This document shows positions 38,083 to 46,744 of a stretch of 64,000 nucleotides of DNA, piece by piece. Below the pieces are notes generated by a model. That model was not told the DNA's origin and searched no databases. It saw only the letters and a program-made list of their open reading frames with translations. The number at the start of each line of letters is the position of its first letter. Position 1 is the first letter of the stretch. The DNA is from Cuneatibacter caecimuris (GTDB taxonomy: Bacteria > Bacillota > Clostridia > Lachnospirales > Lachnospiraceae), in assembly GCF_004216775.1 (NCBI RefSeq), contig NZ_SGXF01000004.1, forward strand, positions 124,001 to 188,000, in the 5' to 3' direction. Position numbers and translations under genes: made by a program.

Positions 38083-39414
38083 ATGGCAGAGGAAAAGGAT
38101 TTTCAGGAAAAACAGCAGGAGGACACTCCTTTTATCCGTGAAAAAATCGTAAAACGGCCTCCCAGCGGAAGGGAAATTGCCAGGCGGATCTGCGTGGGCG
38201 TGCTTCTTGCGGCTGTTTTTGGAGCTGCTGCGGGAGGCGCGTTTGCTTTCTTTTTGAACCTGGGGGGAGGGATGGAGCCTGAAACCTCTACCGAAATTGT
38301 GTGGACTGACCCTGTGGAACCAGAGACAACACAAGCAGAGAGTTCAGCTCAGGTTTCGGAAACAGAAGTACAGACGTCTACCGAGGAAGAGGACCTGAAC
38401 AGCCAAATCAGCCAAATCATAGAATCCAGGCTGGCCCAGGAAACTCTAGGGGTCCAGGATGGGCTGCAGATCCAGTCCGCTGTGCAGAAACTGGTAACCC
38501 AGGTAGAGAAATCTTCTGTGGATTTGCTGGTGACCATGCAGGGAAAAGACTGGTTTGACCAGACTTATGAAAATAAGCGGGATGCGGTGGGATTTATTGT
38601 ACATAAAACTGATCAGGAAATACTGCTGCTTGCCAGCAGAAAAATTTTGGAAAATTATGTATCATTAGACGCCGTTTTTTCAGACGGGACAGAGGTGGAG
38701 GCAGTGCTGGCCGCCCAGGATACGCTGACCGGAATGGCCATACTGAGTGTTTCGCTGAATGAAGTGGCTCCGGAAATCTCCGCCCGGCTTACAGAGCTTC
38801 CGCTGGGTTCTTCCGCGGTGCAGCCGGGGACCCCGGTGATCGCTCTGGGCAGTCCTTTAGGGGTCAGCCGATCTGTAGGCTATACCTATATAAGCTATAT
38901 CAAGAAGAACAAGCGATTGACAGATTCCAGCTGGACGATGATCTATACAGGGATGCAGACTGTGGCAGGCAGTTCGGGGATATTGATTAACCTGAACGGA
39001 GAGCTGATTGGCTGGCTGTGCGACAGCTACAAGGAAAGCGGGATGGAAAACCTGACTGCAGCTGTGGGAATTACAGATATCCGGTACATCCTGCAGGCGC
39101 TGTGCAACCAGAAGCCAATTCCTTATCTGGGGATTGTGGGCCGCGATGTGACAGAGGAAATTTCTGAGCAGCAGGGAATTCCTGTGGGGGTATACCTCAC
39201 TACTGTGGAAGAAAACAGTCCTGCTTATGCGGGGAATCTGCAGAATGGGGATGTGATTGTTGCAATAGGCAATACGCCGATTGAAAATATGAAACAGCTC
39301 ATAGGGGAGCTGAATGAACTGTCGCCGGGAGACAAGGTGGTGATTACAGCCGTCCGTTCCGGCAGGGATGAGAACAGGGAGCTGCAGTTCCCTGTGACGT
39401 TAATGACAAGATAG
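38083..39414 (+). CDS. membrane-anchored HtrA-like protein with PDZ domain, probably catalytically inactive
   Basis: Architecture: cytoplasmic tail, one membrane helix (RRICVGVLLAAVFGAAAGGA), Thr/Glu-rich linker, trypsin-like domain, PDZ domain (YLGIVGRDVTEE to GDVIVAIGNTPIENMKQLIG). HtrA landmarks can be aligned, but the catalytic His position (normally TNNHV) reads ASRKI and the Asp position (normally TDLAVL) reads TGMAIL; only the Ser region survives, as AGSSGILIN. It is therefore likely a pseudoprotease that binds peptides. GAGGTGA precedes the ATG at 38083; the frame is open 96 nt further upstream. yhaM follows after 7 nt. Confidence 0.85.
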   Translation: MAEEKDFQEKQQEDTPFIREKIVKRPPSGREIARRICVGVLLAAVFGAAAGGAFAFFLNLGGGMEPETSTEIVWTDPVEPETTQAESSAQVSETEVQTSTEEEDLNSQISQIIESRLAQETLGVQDGLQIQSAVQKLVTQVEKSSVDLLVTMQGKDWFDQTYENKRDAVGFIVHKTDQEILLLASRKILENYVSLDAVFSDGTEVEAVLAAQDTLTGMAILSVSLNEVAPEISARLTELPLGSSAVQPGTPVIALGSPLGVSRSVGYTYISYIKKNKRLTDSSWTMIYTGMQTVAGSSGILINLNGELIGWLCDSYKESGMENLTAAVGITDIRYILQALCNQKPIPYLGIVGRDVTEEISEQQGIPVGVYLTTVEENSPAYAGNLQNGDVIVAIGNTPIENMKQLIGELNELSPGDKVVITAVRSGRDENRELQFPVTLMTR

Positions 39415-39421
39415 GAGGAAT

Positions 39422-40363
39422 ATGCGTTATATTCAGGATTTAAGAGAGGGAGAGAGAATATCAGCAATCTGGTTCTGCAAACAGAAACAGACGGGAACCA
39501 CGAAAAACGGACGGAGCTATTATTCTCTGATCCTGCAGGATAAAACAGGAACAATAGACGCCAAGGTCTGGGATTTGGGCCCTGGGATTGACCATTTTGA
39601 CCCAATGGATTTTATTCAGGTGGAGGCAGAGGTGACTTCTTTTGCGGGTTCGCTGCAGCTCAATGTAAAAAGGGTGCGCAGGGCCGGAGAAGGCGAGTAT
39701 AACCCCGGAGATTTCTTCCCCACTTCCCAGCGGGACCCTGAAGAAATGTATCAGGAGCTGCTGCAGCTGGCTGCTAAGGTAAAAAATGAAAAGCTGAGCC
39801 GGCTGGTTTCCAGCTTTTTTATAGATGATAAGAAGTTTGCGGAATCATTCAAGAAACATTCTGCTGCTAAAAGCGTGCATCATGGATTTATCGGAGGGCT
39901 GCTGCAGCATACGCTGGCGGTGACCAAACTCTGTGATTTTTATTGCACCCAGTATCCGCTTCTGAACCGGGATCTGCTGTTAACGGCAGCCATGTTTCAC
40001 GATATCGGAAAACTGGAGGAGCTGTCGGATTTTCCGGCCAATGATTATACGGACGACGGGCAGCTGCTGGGTCATATCATGATTGGGGTGGAACGGATCG
40101 GAGAACGTATCCGGGAAATTCCGGGATTTCCCGCAAAGCTGGCTTCAGAACTGAAGCACTGTATTCTGGCTCATCACGGGGAATATGAGTACGGTTCTCC
40201 CAAAAAGCCTGCGATTATCGAAGCGCTGGCATTGAATTTTGCGGATAATACAGATGCAAAACTGGAAATTATGACGGAACTTTTAGATGGCGCGGATACC
40301 ATGGAATGGCTGGGCTTTAACAGGCTGATGGACAGCAATGTGCGCAGGACTTCCAGAACATGA
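39422..40363 (+). CDS. yhaM: 3'-5' exoribonuclease YhaM
   Basis: OB-fold plus HD-domain nuclease that trims RNA 3' ends in Firmicutes. The OB domain (residues about 1-100) includes GRSYYSLILQDKTGTIDAKVWD; the HD domain carries the metal ligands in VHHGFIGGLLQHTLAV, AAMFHDIGKLEEL and ILAHHGEYEYGSP. 313 residues matches YhaM. AGGAGG precedes the ATG, seven bases after the HtrA-like stop, so both are probably one transcript with rlmD. Confidence 0.94.
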   Translation: MRYIQDLREGERISAIWFCKQKQTGTTKNGRSYYSLILQDKTGTIDAKVWDLGPGIDHFDPMDFIQVEAEVTSFAGSLQLNVKRVRRAGEGEYNPGDFFPTSQRDPEEMYQELLQLAAKVKNEKLSRLVSSFFIDDKKFAESFKKHSAAKSVHHGFIGGLLQHTLAVTKLCDFYCTQYPLLNRDLLLTAAMFHDIGKLEELSDFPANDYTDDGQLLGHIMIGVERIGERIREIPGFPAKLASELKHCILAHHGEYEYGSPKKPAIIEALALNFADNTDAKLEIMTELLDGADTMEWLGFNRLMDSNVRRTSRT

Positions 40364-40382
40364 CAGGAGTGGAGTGAGTTTC

Positions 40383-41759
40383 ATGGAATTGCAGAAAAAT
40401 GACCTTGTTACAGTAAAAATTGAAGATATGAGCCATGACGGCGAAGGAGTGGGAAAGCTGGAAGGCTTTCCCTTATTCGTGAAAGATACGGTTATCGGTG
40501 ATGTGGCGGAAGTAAAAATCCTGAAATTGAAAAAGAATTACGGCTATGCCAGGCTGACAGAACTGAAAGAACCGTCTCCTGACAGAGTGGAGCCGCCCTG
40601 TCCGCTGTCCCGCAGGTGCGGGGGATGCCAGCTCCAGGCGATGTCCTATGAAAAACAGCTGGAATTTAAGCGGAATAAGGTTCAGAACCATCTTTCACGC
40701 ATTGGCGGGCTGACTGATGTTGTGGTGCTTCCCGTGATAGGGATGGAATCCCCCTGGCGCTACCGCAATAAGGCGCAGATTCCTGTGGGGTATGACCGGG
40801 AGGGCAGGCTGATTTCTGGTTTCTATGCCGGCAGGACCCATGCGATTATTGATCAGGAGGACTGCCTGCTGGGAAACGAAAAAAACAGCCGTATCATGGA
40901 GATTGTAAAGGGATTTTTGAAAGAAAACAAGATTGCTGCTTATCAGGAAGAAAGCCATAAGGGCCTGCTTCGCCATGTGCTGATCCGCACTGCCGCAGCC
41001 ACCGGAGAAGTGATGGTGTGTCTGGTGATCAATGGGAAAAAGTTTCCGCAGGCAGAAAAGCTGACGGAAGCTTTAAAAGTTGTGCCCGGGGTAACCAGTA
41101 TTTCTCTCAATGTGAACATGGAGCGCACCAATGTGATTCTGGGAAAAGAGCAGATCAATCTCTATGGGCCGGGTTATATTACGGATAAAATCGGAGAAAT
41201 CAGCTACAGGATTTCTCCTCAGTCGTTTTTTCAGGTGAATCCTGCCCAGACGAGGATTCTGTATGAAACAGCTCTGGAATATGCGCAGCTTACTGGCTTG
41301 GAACAGGTGTGGGATCTGTACTGCGGAACGGGGACGATTTCTCTTTTTCTCGCTCAAAAGGCTGATTTTGTAAGAGGGGTGGAGATTGTTCCCGCAGCTG
41401 TGGAAAACGCCCGGGACAATGCGGAACTCAACGGGATTAAAAATGCGGAATTTTTTACCGGCAGAGCGGAGGAGGTGCTTCCCCGGATGGTCCGGGAGAA
41501 CCAGGCAAAAGCGGATGTGATCGTGGTGGACCCTCCCAGGAAGGGGTGCGAGGAATCTCTTCTGGAAACTATGGTAAACATGGAGCCAGAGAGGATTGTT
41601 TATGTGAGCTGCGATTCTGCCACGCTGGCCAGGGATCTGAAATATTTGTCCGCGAAGGGGTATGCGGTGGAGAGGGTGCAGCCGGTGGATATGTTTCCTA
41701 TGACGGTGGGGGTGGAAGTGGTGTGTTTGCTTTCCAAACTTAAATCGGATAAACGTTGA
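40383..41759 (+). CDS. rlmD: RlmD/RumA-type 23S rRNA (uracil-5-)-methyltransferase
   Basis: SAM-dependent RNA m5U methyltransferase. An N-terminal TRAM domain (NDLVTVKIEDMSHDGEGVG) precedes the iron-sulfur motif CPLSRRCGGCQLQ and later Cys in QEDCLLG. The SAM site is WDLYCGTGTISLFLA, and the catalytic cysteine follows in VYVSCDSATLARDL; DPPRKGC is also present. 458 residues from the ATG at 40383 with GGAG upstream. Exact target nucleotide (U1939 or U747) cannot be assigned by eye. Confidence 0.93.
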   Translation: MELQKNDLVTVKIEDMSHDGEGVGKLEGFPLFVKDTVIGDVAEVKILKLKKNYGYARLTELKEPSPDRVEPPCPLSRRCGGCQLQAMSYEKQLEFKRNKVQNHLSRIGGLTDVVVLPVIGMESPWRYRNKAQIPVGYDREGRLISGFYAGRTHAIIDQEDCLLGNEKNSRIMEIVKGFLKENKIAAYQEESHKGLLRHVLIRTAAATGEVMVCLVINGKKFPQAEKLTEALKVVPGVTSISLNVNMERTNVILGKEQINLYGPGYITDKIGEISYRISPQSFFQVNPAQTRILYETALEYAQLTGLEQVWDLYCGTGTISLFLAQKADFVRGVEIVPAAVENARDNAELNGIKNAEFFTGRAEEVLPRMVRENQAKADVIVVDPPRKGCEESLLETMVNMEPERIVYVSCDSATLARDLKYLSAKGYAVERVQPVDMFPMTVGVEVVCLLSKLKSDKR

Positions 41760-41876
41760 ACTTTTTCCAGAGTCTTATCCTGCCAATATTTTTAAAAATT
41801 TAACAAAGTGTGAGCAACTTGAAGAGAAACTAAATACGATCGTCTATGATGAAAGAATAGATAAAGGTGGGAGTTT

Positions 41877-42953
41877 ATGGATAAACAAAAGCACAGGGGA
41901 AAAGATAAAGAGGGAGTGATTTTTCCAGTTGCTCCAAATCTTTCCGAAATGAGTGATAGTTATTTGCAATTTATAGAAGAAATCAAGAAAGAAATCCAGA
42001 AGCAGAGAGTTTCAGTTGTAATGAATGCCAATACAAGTATGATTTGCCTTTACTGGAATGTTGGCAGGGCTATTTTGAAAAAACAAGAGGAAGAGGGATG
42101 GGGTGCAAAGGTTATTGACCGTATGTCAAAGGATCTGAAAATTGCTTTTCCAGAAATGTCCGGCTTTTCTCCACGTAATATTAAGTATATGCGCAAATTT
42201 GCCCAGTGTTGGGCGGATTATGAAATTGTGCAACGGGTCGTTGCACAAATACCATGGCGTACAAATATTACTTTGATGGATAAATTAAAAACTCAGGAAG
42301 AACGTATATGGTATGCTGGTAAAACAATAGAAAATGGTTGGAGTAAAACGATACTTGAGTTACAGATACAAAGCAAATTAATGGAACGTACTGGAAAAAC
42401 GGTCAACAATTTTCCTGTGGCACTGCTTCCGCTTGATTCTGATATGGCGAATCAAATATTTAAAGATCCTTATTTGTTTGACTTTTTGGGAACCGATATG
42501 CCAAGACGTGAGGTGGAAATAGAACAGAAACTAACAGAACATATTCAAAGTTTTCTATTAGAATTAGGACAGGGATTTGCATTTGTTGGGAGGCAGGTTC
42601 ATTTAGAGGTTGGAGGACAGGATTTTTATTTAGATCTTTTGTTTTATCATTTGAAATTACGTTGCTATATCGTGATAGAATTGAAAGCCTGTGATTTTGA
42701 GCCGGGATTTATCAGTCAGTTAAATATGTATCAGAATATAGTGAATGATATTTTGTGCCATCCTGATGATAAACCTACAATTGGGCTTTTGTTGGTTAAG
42801 GGTAAGAATAAAACTGTAGTGGAATACTCTTTATCTGGTTATCAGAACCCGATTGGTGTTGCAGATTGGCAGAATCAGCTCGCACAGTCTTTACCAGAGG
42901 AGTTCCAGAGCAGTTTGCCTTCGATTGAAGAAATAGAAAAAGAATTAGAATAA
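41877..42953 (+). CDS. DUF1016/YhcG-family PD-(D/E)XK nuclease
   Basis: 358-residue protein of the YhcG family, often found inside type I restriction-modification or other defence loci. The N-terminal DUF1016 region contains LYWNVGRAILKKQEEEGWG, FPEMSGFSPRNIKYMRKFAQ and QIPWRTNITLMDKLK; the C-terminal nuclease domain contains FYLDLLFYHLKLRCYIVIEL with Asp, followed by the ExK-like ELKA. GGTGGGAG precedes the ATG. Base composition is clearly AT-richer than its neighbours and the following 650 bp are decayed genes, so acquisition by transfer is likely. Confidence 0.9.
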   Translation: MDKQKHRGKDKEGVIFPVAPNLSEMSDSYLQFIEEIKKEIQKQRVSVVMNANTSMICLYWNVGRAILKKQEEEGWGAKVIDRMSKDLKIAFPEMSGFSPRNIKYMRKFAQCWADYEIVQRVVAQIPWRTNITLMDKLKTQEERIWYAGKTIENGWSKTILELQIQSKLMERTGKTVNNFPVALLPLDSDMANQIFKDPYLFDFLGTDMPRREVEIEQKLTEHIQSFLLELGQGFAFVGRQVHLEVGGQDFYLDLLFYHLKLRCYIVIELKACDFEPGFISQLNMYQNIVNDILCHPDDKPTIGLLLVKGKNKTVVEYSLSGYQNPIGVADWQNQLAQSLPEEFQSSLPSIEEIEKELE

Positions 42954-43209
42954 TAACAAAATTTAAAGCAAAAGTGCAATGACCTTTGCATAAATGGGAC
43001 AACAGCCATGATGGGGGCAGTGGCTTAAATCAATTCGGTTTAAGCTACCGATTATCGAAAAAGATTTGAGCATAGGTTTGGACAATGGTGAGCAAGTTGA
43101 AACGGTATATTTACTGCCTAAACTCCACTAGGATAAACATATTGACGCGGAATTGAAGATGGACGTGCTTGATTTGACAGCTGCGAAGAACAAAGTCACC
43201 AATGATGAA
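42954..43209 (+). pseudogene. decayed coding remnant, unidentified
   Basis: From about 43046 one frame reads KDLSIGLDNGEQVETVYLLP-KLH, an in-frame stop, then DKHIDAELKMDVLDLTAAKN, protein-like but without a start and interrupted. It runs in frame into the first residues of the RhuM remnant. Family not recognised; the position next to a YhcG nuclease and RhuM would fit part of a former restriction-modification locus. The first 90 bases show nothing recognisable. Confidence 0.4.
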
Positions 43210-43592
43210 ATGAATGATAAAAAGGAAGGTTCAAAGGTGGAAGTTAAAAAGGCAATACTAATAGTTTTGGAAATGGATTTGTCATATATCAAACGGAAGA
43301 AGGTCAAACAAAAATAGATGTTACACTCAAAGATGTGACCGGTTGGCTTCTATAGGCACAATTATGCAAACTTTACGTAACCAGCAAATATAATATCAGT
43401 GAGTATATCAAGCATATTTTTGAAGAGGAAGAGTTAGAAGAGAAATCAGTTGTTCGCAAATTCCGAACAACTGCGGCTAACTGAAAAAGTTATAATACAA
43501 CACACTTTAATCTTGATATGTTTAATTCTCTTGGATATAGAAGAAATCCTAAATAGCCACAAATATTCGCCGATGGGCTAGCGAATGCATAA
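43210..43592 (+). pseudogene. virulence protein RhuM-family gene, degraded
   Basis: The frame starting ATG at 43210 reads MNDKKEGSKVEVKKA, then needs a one-base shift to continue NSFGNGFVIYQTEEGQTKID and VTLKDVTGWL. In-frame stops interrupt where RhuM has Trp-Leu-Thr-Gln and again after FRTTAAN and GYRRNPK. Segments NISEYIKHIFEEEELEEKSV and VRKFRTTAA identify the family. At least three stops and one frameshift make it non-functional. RhuM genes commonly sit in type I restriction-modification loci. Confidence 0.75.
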
Positions 43593-43600
43593 AAAAATAT

Positions 43601-44035
43601 ATGATAAAAGTATTTGATTATAATATTATTGAAAAGGATGATATGTGGTCTTGCTTTTCTACAAAAATTTTAGCCATTAAGAATGATGAATCTTTTGATA
43701 ATTTTGAAAGCTTATTAAAATTTTCCACAAAAGAAGACATTAAGATTTTAAGACATTATTGTGAGTACGAAAAACTTTGTCTTGAGGATTTAGGTGCTCG
43801 AGGATTTGCTCAAAAACTTAGAAACACAATACACTATCAAAAAATATTGTTAGATGCGAATAAAATGGCGGGAAGTTCTATTAGAGATATTGTCACAGCA
43901 ATTTATTTGTCTAATACTAATACAAATTCTATGAAGGAATTTAGATATAAAGGTATGGAAATGATTAATGAAATGAGATCATTACAAAGAATTATTTGTA
44001 AGATAATTTCAGTAGACAAGGATTACATTGAATAA
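43601..44035 (+). CDS. hypothetical protein in AT-rich island
   Basis: 144 residues, no recognised domain. The sequence is mostly helical and charged (NFESLLKFSTKEDIKILRHY, IHYQKILLDANKMAGSSIRD), cytoplasmic, with four cysteines. No clear ribosome site precedes the ATG, but a hairpin terminator follows at 44130, which supports a transcribed gene. Strongly AT-rich codon use like the YhcG gene and unlike the flanking core genes indicates horizontal origin. Confidence 0.55.
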   Translation: MIKVFDYNIIEKDDMWSCFSTKILAIKNDESFDNFESLLKFSTKEDIKILRHYCEYEKLCLEDLGARGFAQKLRNTIHYQKILLDANKMAGSSIRDIVTAIYLSNTNTNSMKEFRYKGMEMINEMRSLQRIICKIISVDKDYIE

Positions 44036-44129
44036 AAGGGCAGCGATTTAGTTTGTCAAGCCCATATCTATGATGGAGCCAAGCTTAATGGACAATGGTT
44101 ATAATCTATTATGTTTAATATACCTTTGC

Positions 44130-44160
44130 AAATGGCTACGCACTATGTCGTAGCCATTTA
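44130..44160 (+). terminator. hairpin terminator at end of the AT-rich island
   Basis: Perfect 11-bp stem AAATGGCTACG/CGTAGCCATTT (44130-44140, 44149-44159) with an 8-nt loop; the arms end in A and T runs, so it can serve either strand. Confidence 0.7.
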
Positions 44161-44225
44161 AGTTACACATGACCAATTTTTAATGCAAATAGAAAAAGTG
44201 TACTCTAAAAAAAGAGGATCAAAAA

Positions 44226-44537
44226 TTGAAAACAAAAATCCTACAGGAAGACCTGATCTATGAAATTCTGTCCGCAGTGGAAGAGATACCGGAAGGAAAG
44301 GTGGCCACATACGGCCAGATCGCCAGGCTGACCGGCAGGGAGAAAAATGCCAGGCTGGTGGGCAAAGTGCTGAGCATGGCGCAATACTATGGGAGCTACC
44401 CCTGCCACAGGGTGGTGAACCATGCAGGACGGCTTGCGCCGGGATGGGCGGAGCAGCGTTTCCTGCTGGAAGCGGAGGGCGTTGCGGTGAAAGACAATAA
44501 CAGCGTGGATTTGAAAAAATACCAGTGGAATTGCTGA
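44226..44537 (+). CDS. MGMT-family (alkyltransferase-like) DNA repair protein
   Basis: 103-residue DNA-binding domain of O6-alkylguanine alkyltransferase without the N-terminal domain. Landmarks: VEEIPEGKVATYGQIARLTG (HTH) and YPCHRVVNHAGRLAPGW. The alkyl-acceptor Cys of PCHR is kept, whereas classical ATL proteins have Trp there, so single-use repair activity is possible. Translation appears to start at a TTG (44226) with AGAGG upstream; no ATG fits. A 13-bp hairpin follows. Confidence 0.88.
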   Translation: MKTKILQEDLIYEILSAVEEIPEGKVATYGQIARLTGREKNARLVGKVLSMAQYYGSYPCHRVVNHAGRLAPGWAEQRFLLEAEGVAVKDNNSVDLKKYQWNC

Positions 44538-44560
44538 AGCGCTCAAAGCCAGCTATATGT

Positions 44561-44590
44561 TTAAGAGCGCCGCTGATGCGGCGCTCTTAA
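44561..44590. terminator. strong hairpin after the MGMT-like gene
   Basis: Perfect 13-bp stem TTAAGAGCGCCGC/GCGGCGCTCTTAA with a TGAT loop. No long uridine run follows, so it may act as a stability element or weak terminator. Confidence 0.65.
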
Positions 44591-44712
44591 AAGAAAGGAA
44601 TTATGAAAAAGAGAATTTATGTAAAAAGGAAATATCCTTTATATGAATCTACTATAATATTTATATGTGACCGGAGTGTGATGAGTTTCTGAAGAGTTTG
44701 TGAAGAAACTCT

Positions 44713-45906
44713 TTACAAAATCATATCCTTTAACAAATCCCCTAATCTGTGAATTCCTTCGTCAATCGTTTCAGAATCAGCGTTAGTGTAATTCAGACGC
44801 ATGGTATTTGTGTCTTTCATTCCGATATAGAACGGGTCCCCCGGGACAAACGCAATCTTTTTCTCAAGGGCTTTTGGAAACAGGGATAATGCGCTGATTC
44901 CCTCGGGCAGGGTCACCCACAGGAACATTCCTCCATGGGGCCTGGTATACTGGACGGATTTTGGAAAGTACCGGTCCATAGCGTCCATCATGAACTGGGC
45001 CTGCGTTTGATATAGCTTCCTAATCTGTGCAATGTGGGCGTCATAATCATTGTGCTCCAGATAATCCCAAATCAGATACTGTGAGAAAATATTGGTGTGC
45101 AGGTCGCTGGCTTCTTTTGCTACAGAAATATATTTTAATAATTCCGTATTTTCAGAGATAATAAATCCGGTACGCATGCCGGGAGTAACTGTTTTCGAAA
45201 AAGTGCCGAGCAGGATACTGTTAGGAAGTCTGCCCGCACCGATGTAAGGAAGCCGCTCTCCCTCAAACCGCAGGTCGCCGTACGGGTCGTCCTCCACCAG
45301 GAAAATATCCTGTTCTTTTAAAATCTCATAAATCCTGTCCCGGTTTTCAGCAGAATAAGTGAGCCCGGTGGGATTTTGAAAATCAGGGATGGTATAAATG
45401 AATTTAACGTCATTCTGTAAGGCAGCCTGCAGGTGTTCAATATTTAATCCGGACTCTGTCAATTCAACCGGATAAAAATTAGGCTGATATTGAGAAAAAG
45501 CCTGAATAGCGCCCAGGTAACTGGGCTTTTCCACGATAACTCCGTCACCTTTATTTAATAACACCTTTGAAATCAGGTCAAGAGCCTGCTGTGAGCCGGT
45601 GGTAATCAGGATATTGTCAATGCTGAGATGAAGGCCAAATTTCTGATTATAACGGTCAGCAATATATTGACGAAGTTCAGGAAGCCCGGCGGTAATGGAA
45701 TATTGAAACAGGCTGCTCCCATATGTTCTGACTATCCGCTCCATAGACACCAAAAGCTCTTCCTGCGGAAAGGAAACCGGATTAGGAAGGCCGCCTGCAA
45801 AGGATATAATTTCTGGATTGGACGCTGTTTTTAAAATACTTCTGATGAAAGACGGCGGGGTTGCTTTGATTCTATCTGATAACAATTCTTCTAATAAATG
45901 TTCCAT
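44713..45906 (-). CDS. PLP-dependent aminotransferase, class I/II (2-aminoadipate aminotransferase-like)
   Basis: Fold-type I aminotransferase of the LysN/MocR-related subgroup. It starts MEHLLEELLSDRIKATPPSF and shows ISFAGGLPNPVSFP, TTGSQQALDLISKVL, the DPYGDLRFEG cofactor Asp-Tyr segment, and the PLP lysine in LGTFSKTVTPGMRTG. 397 residues. No GntR-like DNA-binding domain is attached, so it is an enzyme and not a MocR regulator. GGAGAGG precedes the ATG at 45906. Amino-acid substrate cannot be told. Confidence 0.9.
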   Translation of the reverse strand: MEHLLEELLSDRIKATPPSFIRSILKTASNPEIISFAGGLPNPVSFPQEELLVSMERIVRTYGSSLFQYSITAGLPELRQYIADRYNQKFGLHLSIDNILITTGSQQALDLISKVLLNKGDGVIVEKPSYLGAIQAFSQYQPNFYPVELTESGLNIEHLQAALQNDVKFIYTIPDFQNPTGLTYSAENRDRIYEILKEQDIFLVEDDPYGDLRFEGERLPYIGAGRLPNSILLGTFSKTVTPGMRTGFIISENTELLKYISVAKEASDLHTNIFSQYLIWDYLEHNDYDAHIAQIRKLYQTQAQFMMDAMDRYFPKSVQYTRPHGGMFLWVTLPEGISALSLFPKALEKKIAFVPGDPFYIGMKDTNTMRLNYTNADSETIDEGIHRLGDLLKDMIL

Positions 45907-46013
45907 GGGTTCCTCTCCTTGCTGTTTAATGTCATAAAATATTTTCATTATACTGCGGGAAAGAAAAACAGACAATAGTGAAATTTTACGGTTTTGTGAA
46001 TATAGCCTAATAC

Positions 46014-46679
46014 TTATTTCCCGGTAAACTTAATCTCAATATTACCATTGTTATTTGATACTGTCAGGTTTTTAGCCCCATCTTCTTTGCAAGGCGGGAG
46101 ATTGCTTTCGCCTTTTTTAATATTGCAGGAAATAGCATATTCATCATAACTTCCGATTATTGTTCCCCGGATATCTCCATTTTTTGAATCAAGACAAATG
46201 GTGTTTCCAACTTCCAGATTGTCAAATATAAGATTTCCCCCATTAGAGGCCAGAGAAAGATTATCAATATTAGCCAATGAAGGAGTTGAAATATCTTCAT
46301 TTGTAGTGGACAGCTTCAACGCCGTGATAGGCGAATCCGGCAGCTGTAGCAATATTTTACGGGAACTGGCAGGGAGTTTTCCTCCTATATAATCCGTCCA
46401 ATCCTTATTGCTTTCAGTGGTCATGGAGAGCGTATGCCCGTCAGTAACAGAAATATTGTGATACTCCTTATCGGTATCAAAATAGTTAATGTGGATTTGG
46501 TTATCAGCAGATGGTGCGACATCAATCTGCCTGTCCCGGACATCAATACAAATTTCCGTGATTTCTCCGGCGTCCGCTGAGTAACGTTTCTCTGTAAATA
46601 CCTCATTGTTTTGTGCGCAGCCAGTCACACAAGCGGCGCCTAAAATAATACACATTAATATTGCTGCATTTTTTTTCAT
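46014..46679 (-). CDS. DUF4097-type lipoprotein
   Basis: Signal peptide MKKNAAILMCIILGAACVTG followed by the lipobox Cys, then a beta-helix-like domain with repeated short strands (ISTPSLANIDNLSLASNGGN, GNTICLDSKNGDIRGTI, NLTVSNNNGNIEIKFTG), matching DUF4097. 221 residues from the ATG at 46679, with AGGAGG upstream. Probably surface-attached. It is divergent from a MerR-type regulator and its promoter has MerR-type spacing, so it is the likely target of that regulator. Confidence 0.82.
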   Translation of the reverse strand: MKKNAAILMCIILGAACVTGCAQNNEVFTEKRYSADAGEITEICIDVRDRQIDVAPSADNQIHINYFDTDKEYHNISVTDGHTLSMTTESNKDWTDYIGGKLPASSRKILLQLPDSPITALKLSTTNEDISTPSLANIDNLSLASNGGNLIFDNLEVGNTICLDSKNGDIRGTIIGSYDEYAISCNIKKGESNLPPCKEDGAKNLTVSNNNGNIEIKFTGK

Positions 46680-46744
46680 AAGTTGTTTCCTCCTGTCTGG
46701 GTTATGCAGGGCTGTTGATTTGATCAACAATCCATGGTATCCTT

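Noticed and set aside
44713-45975. MocR-type regulator
   Set aside because: Only the aminotransferase part is present; there is no N-terminal GntR winged helix, and the ribosome site fits an ATG at 45906.
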